From: an uncultured Alphaproteobacteria bacterium
GTDB taxonomy: Bacteria > Pseudomonadota > Alphaproteobacteria > Caulobacterales > Caulobacteraceae
Length of the DNA stretch: 64,000 bases
Direction of reading: 5' to 3'
Assembly (NCBI GenBank): GCA_903822175.1
Contig: CAIJOB010000042.1
Span: forward strand, 186,001 to 250,000
The translations under genes and the position numbers were made by a program. The number at the start of each line of letters is the position of its first letter. Within the stretch, counting starts at the first letter, position 1. Below the pieces are notes generated by a model. That model had not been told where the DNA came from. It did not search any database and saw nothing but the letters and a program-made list of their open reading frames with translations. Positions 25,673 to 38,157 of the stretch are shown here, one piece after another.

Positions 25673-26143
25673 ATGGCCACCTACCGCGCCACCGCCGACT
25701 GGAGCCTCGAAGAGGGCGGCGACTTCGCCAAGGGCCGCTACAGCCGCGGCCACTCGCTGGTGTTCGATTCCGGCGCGCAGGTTCAGGGCACCGCCTCGCC
25801 GCACGTGGTCGGGAACAAGTGGGCTGTCGAGGGCGCCGTCGACCCGGAGCAGATGCTGGTCGGCGCCATCAACACCTGCCACATGCTGAGCTTCCTCCAC
25901 ATCGCCCGCGAAGCCGGTTTCCTGATCGACCGCTACCGAGACGAGGCGGTCGGCGTGATGGAGAAGCGCGAGGACGGCGAGATGTGGGTCGCCAAGGTCA
26001 CCCTGCACCCCGAAATCCGCTACGTCGGCCGCCAGCCCACTGAGGTCGAGCGCGACCACATGCACCACGCCGCTCACCAGATCTGCTTCATCGCCAACTC
26101 GGTGAAGACCGAGATCGTGGTGGAAGAGAAGGTCAGCGCCTGA
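25673..26143 (+). CDS. OsmC family protein
   Basis: The 156-residue product is an OsmC/Ohr-fold protein with ASPHVVGNKWAVEGAVDPEQMLVGAINTCHMLSFL, the strand and long helix of the family. It has one redox cysteine (C67 in NTCHM) and a second near the C-terminus (QICFIANS), the pair used for hydroperoxide reduction in this family. The ATG at 25673 has AAGGAG about nine bases upstream, overlapping the end of the acyl-CoA dehydrogenase gene region. It probably protects against lipid or organic peroxides formed during acyl-CoA oxidation (inference from context). Its last 11 bases overlap the convergent vsr gene. Confidence 0.88.
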   Translation: MATYRATADWSLEEGGDFAKGRYSRGHSLVFDSGAQVQGTASPHVVGNKWAVEGAVDPEQMLVGAINTCHMLSFLHIAREAGFLIDRYRDEAVGVMEKREDGEMWVAKVTLHPEIRYVGRQPTEVERDHMHHAAHQICFIANSVKTEIVVEEKVSA

Positions 26144-26558
26144 GCAGCGCCGCCAGCCGCGCCTCGAGCGCCGCCGCGTCCTTCAGGTCGCATTCCCAGA
26201 TCGTCTCGACCCACCAGCCCAGGGCCGCCAGCGCCTTGCGGCTCTGCACATCGCGGGCGGCGTTCCGCGCGACCTTGCCGACCCAATAGTCTCGGTTCTG
26301 TTTTGGAACTCTACTTCCCCGCGCGCAGTCGTGGCCGTGCCAGAAACAGCCGTGAATGAAGAGCGCCAGGCGGCGTCCCGGCATGACGATGTCGGGGTTC
26401 CCGGGCAGGTCCTTGCGGTGCAGGCGGTAGCGGGCGCCGAGCTTGGTCAGGGCCTTGCGCACCGCCAGTTCCGGCGAGGTGTTCTTGCCCTTCACCCGCC
26501 GCATGACCGCCGAGCGCTTTTCGGGGGGATAGACGTCGGTCGTGGCGCCCTGGGTCAT
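26133..26558 (-). CDS. vsr: Very short patch repair endonuclease
   Basis: The product of about 141 residues matches Vsr throughout: EKRSAVMRRVKGKNTSPEL, YRLHRKDLPGNPDIVM (with the catalytic aspartate), the zinc/active-site IHGCFWHGHDC and VETIWECDL. Vsr nicks next to T in T:G mismatches made by deamination of 5-methylcytosine. A GTG at 26573, inside the cysK stop, would add five residues. Neither start has a clear Shine-Dalgarno, and translational coupling to cysK is likely. A DNA cytosine methyltransferase gene lies about 1.1 kb upstream on the same strand with cysK in between, the functional partner expected for Vsr. It overlaps the OsmC gene by 11 bases. Confidence 0.9.
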   Translation of the reverse strand: MTQGATTDVYPPEKRSAVMRRVKGKNTSPELAVRKALTKLGARYRLHRKDLPGNPDIVMPGRRLALFIHGCFWHGHDCARGSRVPKQNRDYWVGKVARNAARDVQSRKALAALGWWVETIWECDLKDAAALEARLAALLRR

Positions 26559-26569
26559 GTCACCCGGGG

Positions 26570-27562
26570 TCACAACCCTTCGAACAGCGGGGTCGAGACG
26601 TAGCGTTCGGCGAAGCTGGGGATGATGGTGACGATGAGCTTGCCGGCCATGTCCTCGCGGCTGGCGACGTCGAAGGCGGCAGTGAGCGCGGCGCCCGACG
26701 AGATGCCGACCGGGATGCCTTCCTCGGCCGCCACCCGCCTCGCCATCGCGAAGCTGTCGTCGTTGGAGACCTGCACCACCTCGTCGATGATCTGGCGGTC
26801 GAGGATCGAAGGGACGAAGCCCGCGCCGATACCCTGGATCTTGTGCGGCCCGGGCGGACCGCCGGACAGGATGGCCGAAGTCTCCGGCTCGACGGCGATC
26901 ATCCGCACCGACGGCTTGCGGGCCTTCAGCACCTGGCCGACGCCGGTGATGGTGCCGCCGGTGCCGACGCCGGCGATGACCGCGTCGACGCGGCCGTCGG
27001 TGTCGTTCCAGATCTCCTCGGCGGTCGAGACCCGGTGGATCAGCGGGTTGGCGACATTGTCGAACTGCTGCGGCATCACCGCGCCCGGTGTCGCCGCGAC
27101 GATCTCGCGGGCCCGGGCCACGGCGCCGGCCATGCCGCGCTCGGCGGGCGTGAGTTCCAATTTCGCACCCAGGATCAGCAGCATCTTGCGCCGTTCCATC
27201 GACATGCTTTCCGGCATCACCAGGATCAGCCGGTAGCCCTTGGCCGCCGCCACGAAGGCCAACGCGATGCCGGTGTTGCCGCTGGTCGGCTCGACGATGA
27301 TGCCGCCGGGCTTCAGGTCGCCCTTGGCCTCCATATATTCGACCATGGCCACGCCGATGCGGTCCTTCACCGAGGCGATCGGGTTGAAGAACTCCAGCTT
27401 GGCGACCACCTCGCCCTTGGGCTTCAGCGCCGCGGTCAGCCGGGGCAGGCGCACCAGCGGCGTGTCGCCGACGGTGTCGAGGATGGAGTCGAAGATCTTG
27501 CCCCGGCCGGCGCGCCGGTAGCGGGCGGCGTCATAGATCTTGTCGGGGGTGGCGTCGGCCAT
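26570..27562 (-). CDS. cysK: Cysteine synthase A
   Basis: The 330-residue PLP enzyme makes cysteine from O-acetylserine and sulfide. It shows [24 protein letters not shown] with the PLP lysine near residue 63, [12 protein letters not shown] (substrate loop), [14 protein letters not shown] (phosphate-binding loop) and [10 protein letters not shown]. The C-terminus ends with [15 protein letters not shown]. The start is the ATG at 27562 with AGAGG about nine bases upstream. It is the middle gene between the cytosine methyltransferase (gap 94 bases) and vsr (start at or just after its stop), an odd position for a sulfur assimilation gene. Confidence 0.93.
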   Translation of the reverse strand: MADATPDKIYDAARYRRAGRGKIFDSILDTVGDTPLVRLPRLTAALKPKGEVVAKLEFFNPIASVKDRIGVAMVEYMEAKGDLKPGGIIVEPTSGNTGIALAFVAAAKGYRLILVMPESMSMERRKMLLILGAKLELTPAERGMAGAVARAREIVAATPGAVMPQQFDNVANPLIHRVSTAEEIWNDTDGRVDAVIAGVGTGGTITGVGQVLKARKPSVRMIAVEPETSAILSGGPPGPHKIQGIGAGFVPSILDRQIIDEVVQVSNDDSFAMARRVAAEEGIPVGISSGAALTAAFDVASREDMAGKLIVTIIPSFAERYVSTPLFEGL

Positions 27563-27656
27563 AGCGGGGACCTCTTGGGGAACCGTTCTTTGGGCGATCT
27601 GCCCTGTTTGGGGCGACCCTAAGACTTCCCGATAGGATTGGAAGAGGCCCGCGCGG

Positions 27657-28793
27657 CTACTCGGCCGCCAGCACGGCCGCGCCGTCCAGCAACGGCTCCA
27701 GGATCTCCCGCGCGAGCCAGCGCACCACCGGCGCGGCCACGCCATCGCCGGCCACATGCAGGGCGGCCGTCGCGGCGCGCGGCAGGACGTAGCTGTCGGG
27801 CAGGCCCATCAGCCGCGCCGCCTCCCGCGCCGTCAGCAGACGGGTGCGGACGCCGCCGTTTTCCACCACCACGACCACCTGCCGCGAAGAGCCGCCGCGC
27901 GGCGTGCGCAGGCAGCCGGCGAGGCCATCGAACCGCGCCTCGGCCCGCTGCACGCGCTGGCCCTCCTCAACCCGCATCCGGCGGTAGACCGCGCCCACCG
28001 CCCGTTCACCTCTAGACCGGAGGGCCTCGAGGCGGGCCCGGTGCAGGGGCGCCATCAGCTCCAGCCAGCGCGCGGTGCGGGCCGGAGAATGCCATTCGAC
28101 CGCATCGTCGGGCTCCAGCAGGGCGGCAAGGTCGGTGTTGCGGGCCGCGGGTGTGGCCGTCCGCCACCAGATCCAGCGCTCCGCCAGCGCGGCGGGCAGG
28201 CCGGCCACGGCGGCCTTGATCGCGCGGGTGTGGAACGGGCTCTCGCCGACCAGGCCGGCCGGCGGCGGCTCGCGGGTGGCGATGACGAAGATCCTGGGCC
28301 GCGACTGCGGGACAAACGCCGCCGCGTCGACTTCCAGCGCGCCGAAGCGGTAACCCTGGGCCGCCAGCGCCTCGCCGAGCGCGGCGAAGTCCTGCCCGCC
28401 GTGCGAGGTCAGAAGGCCGCTGACGTTTTCGATGACGATGACGCGAGGCGCCCTGCCCTCGTCTGACAGGCCCTCGATCAGCCGCCAGAACCCGAAGAAA
28501 GCCGAGGATCGGCCGCCCGCCAGGCCGGCCCGCGCGCCGGCCAGGCTGAAATCCTGGCAGGGGCTCGACGCCCAGGCGAGATCGGCTGCGCCTGGCAAAT
28601 CAGCGGCCGTCAGCTTCCAGACGTCGCCCTCATGGAAATGTTCAGCCGCGTCGCCAAAGTTCGCGCGGTAGGTCGCCGCTTTGACCGGGTCGAAGTCGTT
28701 GGCGAAGGCGCAGGACCAGGCGGCGCCGAGGCCGAGCCTGGCCATACCGCCGCCCGCGAAGAACTCGTAGAAGGAGAAGGGCGCCCGACTCAT
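27657..28793 (-). CDS. dcm: DNA (cytosine-5) methyltransferase
   Basis: The 378-residue protein has the ordered C5-methyltransferase motifs: [14 protein letters not shown] (I, SAM binding), [16 protein letters not shown] (II), [11 protein letters not shown] (IV, catalytic cysteine), VIENVSG (VI), QSRPRIFV (VIII) and [10 protein letters not shown] (X). The target recognition region lies between motifs VIII and IX and gives no clue to the sequence specificity. No restriction enzyme gene is next to it, but vsr is 1.1 kb downstream on the same strand, so it is probably a solitary Dcm-like enzyme whose mutagenic effect Vsr repairs. It starts at 28793, with a divergent lipoprotein gene 78 bases away. 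Confidence 0.9.
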   Translation of the reverse strand: MSRAPFSFYEFFAGGGMARLGLGAAWSCAFANDFDPVKAATYRANFGDAAEHFHEGDVWKLTAADLPGAADLAWASSPCQDFSLAGARAGLAGGRSSAFFGFWRLIEGLSDEGRAPRVIVIENVSGLLTSHGGQDFAALGEALAAQGYRFGALEVDAAAFVPQSRPRIFVIATREPPPAGLVGESPFHTRAIKAAVAGLPAALAERWIWWRTATPAARNTDLAALLEPDDAVEWHSPARTARWLELMAPLHRARLEALRSRGERAVGAVYRRMRVEEGQRVQRAEARFDGLAGCLRTPRGGSSRQVVVVVENGGVRTRLLTAREAARLMGLPDSYVLPRAATAALHVAGDGVAAPVVRWLAREILEPLLDGAAVLAAE

Positions 28794-28871
28794 CGCGCCT
28801 TAGTCTAACCTGCGTCGCGCGATACCAAAGGCTGGGCCAACAACGGGCCCTCAAGGACTTGCAGCAAGCTC

Positions 28872-29297
28872 ATGCCCCGGTTGATCCCCCTCGCCCTCCC
28901 GATGGTCGCAGCCCTGGCGCTCAGCGCCTGCGGCAAGGACAAGCCCCCGTCGACCGCCGCGGCGCCCGACACGGCCAGCAACTTCGCCCAGCCGTTCGAC
29001 GCGCGAGGCTTCGATCCCGAGTGGGGACTGAAGATCCGTGGCCAGCAGATCACGCTGACCCGCGCGGGCCAGCCGGATCTGGCGGGAACCGCACCAGGCG
29101 CCGCGATCAAGGATCACGCGGCGACCTGGACCGTGGCCCTGCCGGATCACCAGGCGATGAAGGTCAGCCTCTATGCGAGCAGCTGCACCGACGCGTCGAG
29201 CGGGGCGGTGAACGCCTATGCGGCGGAGGTGACCCTGCCTGACGCCACCCCGCTCAGCGGCTGCGCGGGCCCACCCGCGGCGGCGGCGAAGCGCTAG
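28872..29297 (+). CDS. Hypothetical lipoprotein (COG3650-like)
   Basis: The 141-residue protein has a signal ending in LSAC (cysteine 20), so it is a predicted lipoprotein. The mature part contains DPEWGLKIRGQQITLTRAGQPDL and a two-cysteine C-terminal motif, SSCTDASSG and GCAG, like the small periplasmic domain of COG3650 proteins where the two cysteines could form a disulfide. The function is unknown. Its stop codon overlaps the stop codon of a short gene on the opposite strand (29294-29422). Confidence 0.7.
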   Translation: MPRLIPLALPMVAALALSACGKDKPPSTAAAPDTASNFAQPFDARGFDPEWGLKIRGQQITLTRAGQPDLAGTAPGAAIKDHAATWTVALPDHQAMKVSLYASSCTDASSGAVNAYAAEVTLPDATPLSGCAGPPAAAAKR

Positions 29298-29422
29298 CGC
29301 CGCCCGACCTCAAGCTGCTGAATCTGCGACCTGGGTTCGGTGTGCGAATGGGTCGCCGGCAGCCAGAAGCCGACGGCGACGGACGCCGCGGCGACCGCGG
29401 CCAGCATCATCTTGAGCGTCAC
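29294..29422 (-). CDS. Small membrane or secreted peptide, 42 residues
   Basis: A GTG at 29422 opens a 42-residue frame to a TAG at 29294-29296. GAGGG lies eight bases before the start. The N-terminal half (LKMMLAAVAAASVAVGFWLPA) is an obvious hydrophobic segment or signal peptide. The tail is polar (HSHTEPRSQIQQL). I do not know a family. The good ribosome-binding site and signal-like composition argue for a real gene, but conservation was not tested. Its end overlaps the end of the lipoprotein gene by three bases. Confidence 0.5.
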   Translation of the reverse strand: MTLKMMLAAVAAASVAVGFWLPATHSHTEPRSQIQQLEVGRR

Positions 29423-29615
29423 GATGGGTCCCTCAACCAATCTCACGCGGACCCATGGTGTAGCTTGCCTACGCTTAACGGTCGGGGAACAGGCGTGCTG
29501 AATCCTTTGTGACCGTAGCCGTGCGCCCTGCGATCCCGCTTGACCGACCGGCCCTGCGCAGCGGCAAAATGGCGCAAAGACCGCGAAGACGGCCGGCTGA
29601 CGAAGGGAACGGGCG

Positions 29616-31379
<1,764 letters not shown>

Positions 31380-31459
31380 CGCGTGACGGCTAGGCGCCGG
31401 CACGGATTAGCCTAATTTCAACGGCTTGAGCCTAGAGGTGCGGGACGACGGAGTTCCGC

Positions 31460-31924
31460 ATGAGTACGATTTCCGGCAGCCGGACACTGCACCGCCTGAT
31501 CTACGCAAGCCGAAACACGATCCCGGCCATCGATCTCAACGAGGAGATCGGCGCGATCATCCGCGCCTCGATCCGCCGCAATCGCGAGGTGGCGATCGGC
31601 GGCCTGTTGCTGGTGCACCAAGGCCACTTCCTGCAGGTCCTCGAAGGCCCCGCGGAGGCGGTGCTGACGACCTATGGCCGTATCTGCGACGACCCCCGGC
31701 ACACCGACACCAAGGTGCTGGGCGCGGGGCCGGCGGCGAAACGCGCGTTCGCGGAGTGGAATATGTGCGCGCGCCGCATCACGCCCGCCGACGACGCCAT
31801 CCTCGACACGCTCTCCATGCGCACGGCGTTCGAGCCGAACAGGCTCACCGCCGGATCGGCGCTGCGCCTGCTGCAAGCGGTCCGGGGCATCCAGGACCGC
31901 ACGCAGCTCAGCGCCATGCGCTGA
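31460..31924 (+). CDS. BLUF-domain blue-light photoreceptor
   Basis: The 154-residue product is a single BLUF domain with a short C-terminal helix tail and no output domain. FAD-pocket residues are present by alignment to AppA/PixD: Tyr15 in RLIYASR, Asn41 in RRNRE, Gln59 in HFLQVLEGP, and Trp100 and Met102 in EWNM. The protein should therefore sense blue light through flavin and signal by protein contact, as short PixD/BlrB-like proteins do. The partner is unknown. It lies 45 bases upstream of recQ on the same strand. The ATG is preceded by GACGGAG. Confidence 0.88.
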   Translation: MSTISGSRTLHRLIYASRNTIPAIDLNEEIGAIIRASIRRNREVAIGGLLLVHQGHFLQVLEGPAEAVLTTYGRICDDPRHTDTKVLGAGPAAKRAFAEWNMCARRITPADDAILDTLSMRTAFEPNRLTAGSALRLLQAVRGIQDRTQLSAMR

Positions 31925-31969
31925 GATCACGCGCTAGCAAGCGTCGCGACTCATCCCCATAAGAGCGGG

Positions 31970-33829
31970 ATGACCGCCGCAGTCGCCGAAGCGTCCGCCG
32001 ACGCCCTGTCCGAAGGCCTTGAGGGCGCGCGCGAGATCCTGCGCCGCACCTTCGGCCATGCGGAGTTCCGCGGGCTTCAGGCGCCGGTGATCACCGAGGT
32101 GCTGGCGGGCCGTAGCGCCATGGCCGTGCTGCCGACCGGCGGCGGCAAGAGTGTCTGCTACCAGATCCCCAGCCTGATGCGCCCGGGCCTCGGCTTGGTG
32201 GTCTCGCCGCTGATCGCGCTGATGTCTGATCAGGTGGCGGGGCTGCAGCAGGCGGGCGTCGCCGCGGCCAGACTGGATTCCAACATCGAGCCCGAGGAGA
32301 AGGCCGAAACCTGGCGGCGCATCGAGGCTGGCGAACTCGACCTGCTCTACATCTCGCCGGAAGGGCTGATGCAGCCCTGGATGCTGGAGCGGCTGTCGCG
32401 CGTTCCTTTGGCCCTGATCGCCATCGACGAGGCCCACTGCGTGAGCCAGTGGGGCCACGATTTCAGGCCCGAGTACCGGATGCTGGGACGGCTCGCCGAT
32501 CTGTTCCCCAATGTGCCGCGCCTGGCGGTGACCGCCACCGCGGACGCGCGGACCCGCGACGACATCCGCGCGGAACTGCGGCTGGAGAACACGCCCGAGT
32601 TCGTCGACAGCTTCGCGCGCCCGGAGCTGGTGCTCTCCGCCGAGCGCAAGCGCGGCGCGGCCCACAAGCGGGTCGTGGAGCTGGTCACCGCCCGGCCGGA
32701 CCGTTCCGGCGTGGTCTATGCCGGGTCCCGCGACGGGGTCGATAAGCTGGCGCAATCCCTGCGGGACGCCGGCGTCCCGGCGCTGGCCTATCACGCGGGC
32801 CTCGACAAGGCCGTGCGCAACCAACGGCTTGAGAAGTTCCTAGAGGCGGACGCCGCGGTGATGGTGGCGACTATCGCGTTCGGCATGGGGGTCGATAAGC
32901 CCGACGTCCGCTTCGTGATCCACGCCGACGCGCCGGCCTCCATCGAGGCCTATTGGCAGGAGATCGGCCGGGCCGGGCGCGACGGCGACCTTGCCGAGGG
33001 GATCACCCTCTATGGCGCCGCCGATATGAGCTGGGCGCTGCGGCGCATCAGCGAGCGGGACATGGATCCGGCGGTCAAGCAGGTGCAGGTGGGCAAGGTC
33101 CGCCAGCTCTACGCCCTGCTGGACGGCACCGGCTGCCGGGCGGCGACGGTTCGGCGCTACTTCGGCGAGGAGGGTGTCGAGGCCTGCGGCCAGTGCGACC
33201 TGTGCACCGGCCAGGTGGACCTGACAGACGCCACCGAGGCGGCCCAGAAGGCGCTCTCGGCCGCGCATCGGCTGGGCGGGCGCTATGGCCGGGGACGGCT
33301 GGTCGACCACCTGCTGGCCAAGACCAAGGAGCCCAGCGACTTCGAGACGTCACTGTCGACCTGGGGCATCGGGCAGGACCTGTCGGCCAACGCCTGGCGC
33401 GACCTGGTCGAACAGCTGTTGTTCGAGGGCCTGCTGCGCGAAGACCCCAACGATGGCCGCCCGCTGGTGGGCGTCGGCGATGCGGCGGCGGTAAAGGCCG
33501 TCTTCCGCGGCGAGCGGCGCGTGCAGATCCAGACCCGCGCCGAGGCCCCGGCCAAGGCGCGGCGGACTCGCAAGGCCGGCGGTCGCGACGCCATCGCCGT
33601 CTCGCCCGCCGACCAGGCGCTGTTCGACGCGCTGCGGGCCTGGCGCTCGCGCGAGGCCAAGAGCCAGCACGTGCCGCCCTATTTGATCTTCCACGACCGG
33701 ACCCTGACCGAGATCGCCTCGGTGAAGCCCGGCTCCCGCGCGGCGCTGGAACGCGTCAACGGGGTCGGCGAAGGCAAGCTCGCCCGTTACGGCGAGGCGG
33801 TCCTGGAGGTCGTCGGCGGTTTCGCCTGA
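31970..33829 (+). CDS. recQ: ATP-dependent DNA helicase RecQ
   Basis: The 619-residue helicase has Walker A LPTGGGKSVCYQIP near residue 56, the DEAH box AIDEAHCVSQWGHDFRPEY, SAT-like VTATAD and motif VI QEIGRAGRDG. After the two RecA domains come the zinc-binding cysteines (CGQCDLC and an upstream C) and an RQC winged helix. A C-terminal HRDC domain spans residues about 545-615 (LFDALRAWRSREAKSQHVPPYLIF). It unwinds recombination and stalled-fork intermediates. Length and domain order are normal. Its end overlaps the convergent coiled-coil gene by 43 bases. The BLUF gene lies directly upstream. Confidence 0.95.
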   Translation: MTAAVAEASADALSEGLEGAREILRRTFGHAEFRGLQAPVITEVLAGRSAMAVLPTGGGKSVCYQIPSLMRPGLGLVVSPLIALMSDQVAGLQQAGVAAARLDSNIEPEEKAETWRRIEAGELDLLYISPEGLMQPWMLERLSRVPLALIAIDEAHCVSQWGHDFRPEYRMLGRLADLFPNVPRLAVTATADARTRDDIRAELRLENTPEFVDSFARPELVLSAERKRGAAHKRVVELVTARPDRSGVVYAGSRDGVDKLAQSLRDAGVPALAYHAGLDKAVRNQRLEKFLEADAAVMVATIAFGMGVDKPDVRFVIHADAPASIEAYWQEIGRAGRDGDLAEGITLYGAADMSWALRRISERDMDPAVKQVQVGKVRQLYALLDGTGCRAATVRRYFGEEGVEACGQCDLCTGQVDLTDATEAAQKALSAAHRLGGRYGRGRLVDHLLAKTKEPSDFETSLSTWGIGQDLSANAWRDLVEQLLFEGLLREDPNDGRPLVGVGDAAAVKAVFRGERRVQIQTRAEAPAKARRTRKAGGRDAIAVSPADQALFDALRAWRSREAKSQHVPPYLIFHDRTLTEIASVKPGSRAALERVNGVGEGKLARYGEAVLEVVGGFA

Positions 33830-34221
33830 GTCTTAGGCGGCTGAGCTGGGCCCGGGACCCCGCAGCGCTTCACCTCGCCCGCCTTGCAGGCCGCGACGTC
33901 GGCCTTCCAGGCCTCCACCGATTTCTGATAGGCGGCCTGGCCTTGCGCCGCATCAGCGTCATGCTGGGCGAGCGCCTGTTTGTAGTCCGCCTGCGCCTTA
34001 TCGTAGGCCGTGCGGATGGCCGCGTTGCGCGCGTCCACCGCCTTGTTCTTGGCGTTGACCTGCGCGTTCAGCGCCTCGCTGCGGCGGTTCTGGTCGGCCA
34101 GCTCGGCGGCTGAGGCGAGCTTGGCGGCCAGCGCCTCATCAGTCGGCGGCGGCGCGGGTTGCCCGAGGACCGGCGAGGCGAGCGCACAGCCCAGGATCAG
34201 GGAAACGATGGCGAGCCGCAT
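33787..34221 (-). CDS. Hypothetical periplasmic coiled-coil protein
   Basis: The 144-residue protein starts with a signal peptide (RLAIVSLILGCALASPVLG, cleavage near residue 21). It continues as an Ala/Gln/Asp/Lys-rich helix of about 80 residues that looks like a coiled coil (SAAELADQNRRSEALNAQV, YKQALAQHDADAAQ). Two cysteines (AACKAGEVKRC) and a Pro-rich tail end it. I recognise no family. Its 3' end overlaps the recQ coding sequence by 43 bases, so the tail composition partly reflects that constraint. The ATG at 34221 was chosen because the signal peptide starts there. Confidence 0.7.
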   Translation of the reverse strand: MRLAIVSLILGCALASPVLGQPAPPPTDEALAAKLASAAELADQNRRSEALNAQVNAKNKAVDARNAAIRTAYDKAQADYKQALAQHDADAAQGQAAYQKSVEAWKADVAACKAGEVKRCGVPGPAQPPKTQAKPPTTSRTASP

Positions 34222-34309
34222 AGGGCGTCTCCAAGCTTGACTGTGGCCAGACCTGAAGATGGGGCGGCTGTGGATCGCGATCCAGAGCCGCCACGCCGTC
34301 GCACATACG

Positions 34310-34339
34310 AAAACGCCGCCCGTCGTGAAACGGGCGGCG
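34310..34339 (-). terminator. Rho-independent terminator of the PEP-CTERM gene
   Basis: On the minus strand, CGCCGCCCGT (34339-34330) pairs perfectly with ACGGGCGGCG (34323-34314) around a TTCACG loop, followed by TTTT (34313-34310). It lies 24 bases beyond the PEP-CTERM stop. Confidence 0.75.
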
Positions 34340-34363
34340 CAGTCGTTGTCAGTGATCGTCAGA

Positions 34364-34882
34364 TCAGGCGGCGACGGCCACCTGGCGACGACGGCGGAGC
34401 GCCGCGCCGGCCAGGCCAAAGCCGCCGATCATCAGCGCCCAGGCCGCCGGCTCCGGCACCGCGCCGGACGTGAAGGCGTAGTTTCTGTACTGCTCGCCCC
34501 GCGCCCAGTCGCTGACGTAGGCGGAGGTGTCGCCCGGGGTCACGTAGTTACCGCCAGTGGAGACCTTGTAGTTCTGCGCCACGACCGTGCCGCAGGGGAA
34601 GGATCCGCCACAGGCGCCGCCCCAGGTGCTGACCCAGTTGCTGAAGTTGATGTCGGCGACCAGGCTGTCGATCGTCGAGATCGCGTAGTCGCTGGCGCTA
34701 CCCCCAAAGATCAGAGCGGCGGCCTCCTGGCCGGTGTAGGCCGGCGGCCCGCCGGGCCAACCTGGTCCCTGGTCGACCTGCCAGGACCCCACGAAGGTGT
34801 AGACCGAGGCCGAAGCGGCGCCGGCGGCGCCCAGGACGGCTGCGGCGGCCGCAGCGGCGGCGATGATCGTCTGAACGCGCAT
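34364..34882 (-). CDS. PEP-CTERM sorting domain protein
   Basis: The 172-residue exported protein has a signal peptide (RVQTIIAAAAAAAAVLGAAG, cleavage near ASA at residue 25). It ends in a PEP-CTERM signal: VPEPAAWALM, hydrophobic IGGFGLAGAAL, RRRR. The central domain contains WQVDQGPGW, two cysteines (GACGGSFPCG) and aromatic-rich stretches. The function is unknown. It differs in sequence from the PEP-CTERM protein at 2954 except for the sorting signal. A strong terminator follows its stop, so it is probably a separate transcript from gyrB, which lies upstream on the same strand. Confidence 0.8.
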   Translation of the reverse strand: MRVQTIIAAAAAAAAVLGAAGAASASVYTFVGSWQVDQGPGWPGGPPAYTGQEAAALIFGGSASDYAISTIDSLVADINFSNWVSTWGGACGGSFPCGTVVAQNYKVSTGGNYVTPGDTSAYVSDWARGEQYRNYAFTSGAVPEPAAWALMIGGFGLAGAALRRRRQVAVAA

Positions 34883-35010
34883 AATAACCCCATAAAATTG
34901 CTAGCGAAAATCCTCGCTGAGGAACAGCGTTACGCTTGCAACAATTGGGACACAAACAGACTCCCCCAGCAGGGGAATGATGGCGAAAACTTCGCTTCTG
35001 GGGCGAACCG

Positions 35011-37608
<2,598 letters not shown>

Positions 37609-38157
37609 TCAGGCCCCGCCTTTGAGGCCTTTCACCGCGGCGACGAACCCCGCCAGATCGTCCGGATGCAGCGCGACCAGAGCGACCTCGCGGCGGCGCG
37701 CGCCTTGCCCAACGCTCAGGCGTGGCGAGAGCTCGATCAGGACGTTCGGATAGACCACCAGCGAGGCCCGCAGCACTTCGGGCCGCTTGAGATTGCCGAA
37801 ATCGAGGCCGGTCCTGACGCCCGCGATCTGGTCTGCCGGCAGCCACAGGTCGATGAGCAATCCTGCGCGGATCCGCACGCCAGCTTCGGTCACCAGGATC
37901 GGCAGCTTGGCCACCGAATTCACCAGGCCGAGCAGCCAGACCAGGCCCAACAGGCTCAAGGCCAGCAGCACCCAGGCGAGCGTGCGGCTGATCAGGAAGA
38001 AGACGAGGGCGTGCACGGCCACGGTCTCCAGCACCACCGCCGAAATCAGGGCGAGCAGGATTGGCTGCAGGCCCCGGTGGTAGGCGAAAGCCCGCGCATC
38101 CGGCGGCGCATCCGCCGCGGCGGTCCAGGCCAGGGCGTAGTAGAGCGCCCTAATCAA
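37609..38157 (-). CDS. Hypothetical membrane protein between recF and gyrB
   Basis: The 182-residue protein has two membrane segments near residues 31-78 ([23 protein letters not shown] and [20 protein letters not shown]). A soluble C-terminal half of beta-strand character ([26 protein letters not shown]) follows, reminiscent of PH-like membrane-protein tails. No known family is evident. The start is a TTG at 38157 that overlaps the recF stop by eight bases, so translation is probably coupled to recF. It lies 141 bases upstream of gyrB on the same strand. Its role is unknown. Confidence 0.75.
   Translation of the reverse strand: MIRALYYALAWTAAADAPPDARAFAYHRGLQPILLALISAVVLETVAVHALVFFLISRTLAWVLLALSLLGLVWLLGLVNSVAKLPILVTEAGVRIRAGLLIDLWLPADQIAGVRTGLDFGNLKRPEVLRASLVVYPNVLIELSPRLSVGQGARRREVALVALHPDDLAGFVAAVKGLKGGA

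Noticed and set aside
26133..28793. dcm and vsr as a restriction-modification system
   Set aside because: No restriction endonuclease gene is present. Vsr is a mismatch nickase, so this is a methylation and repair pair.
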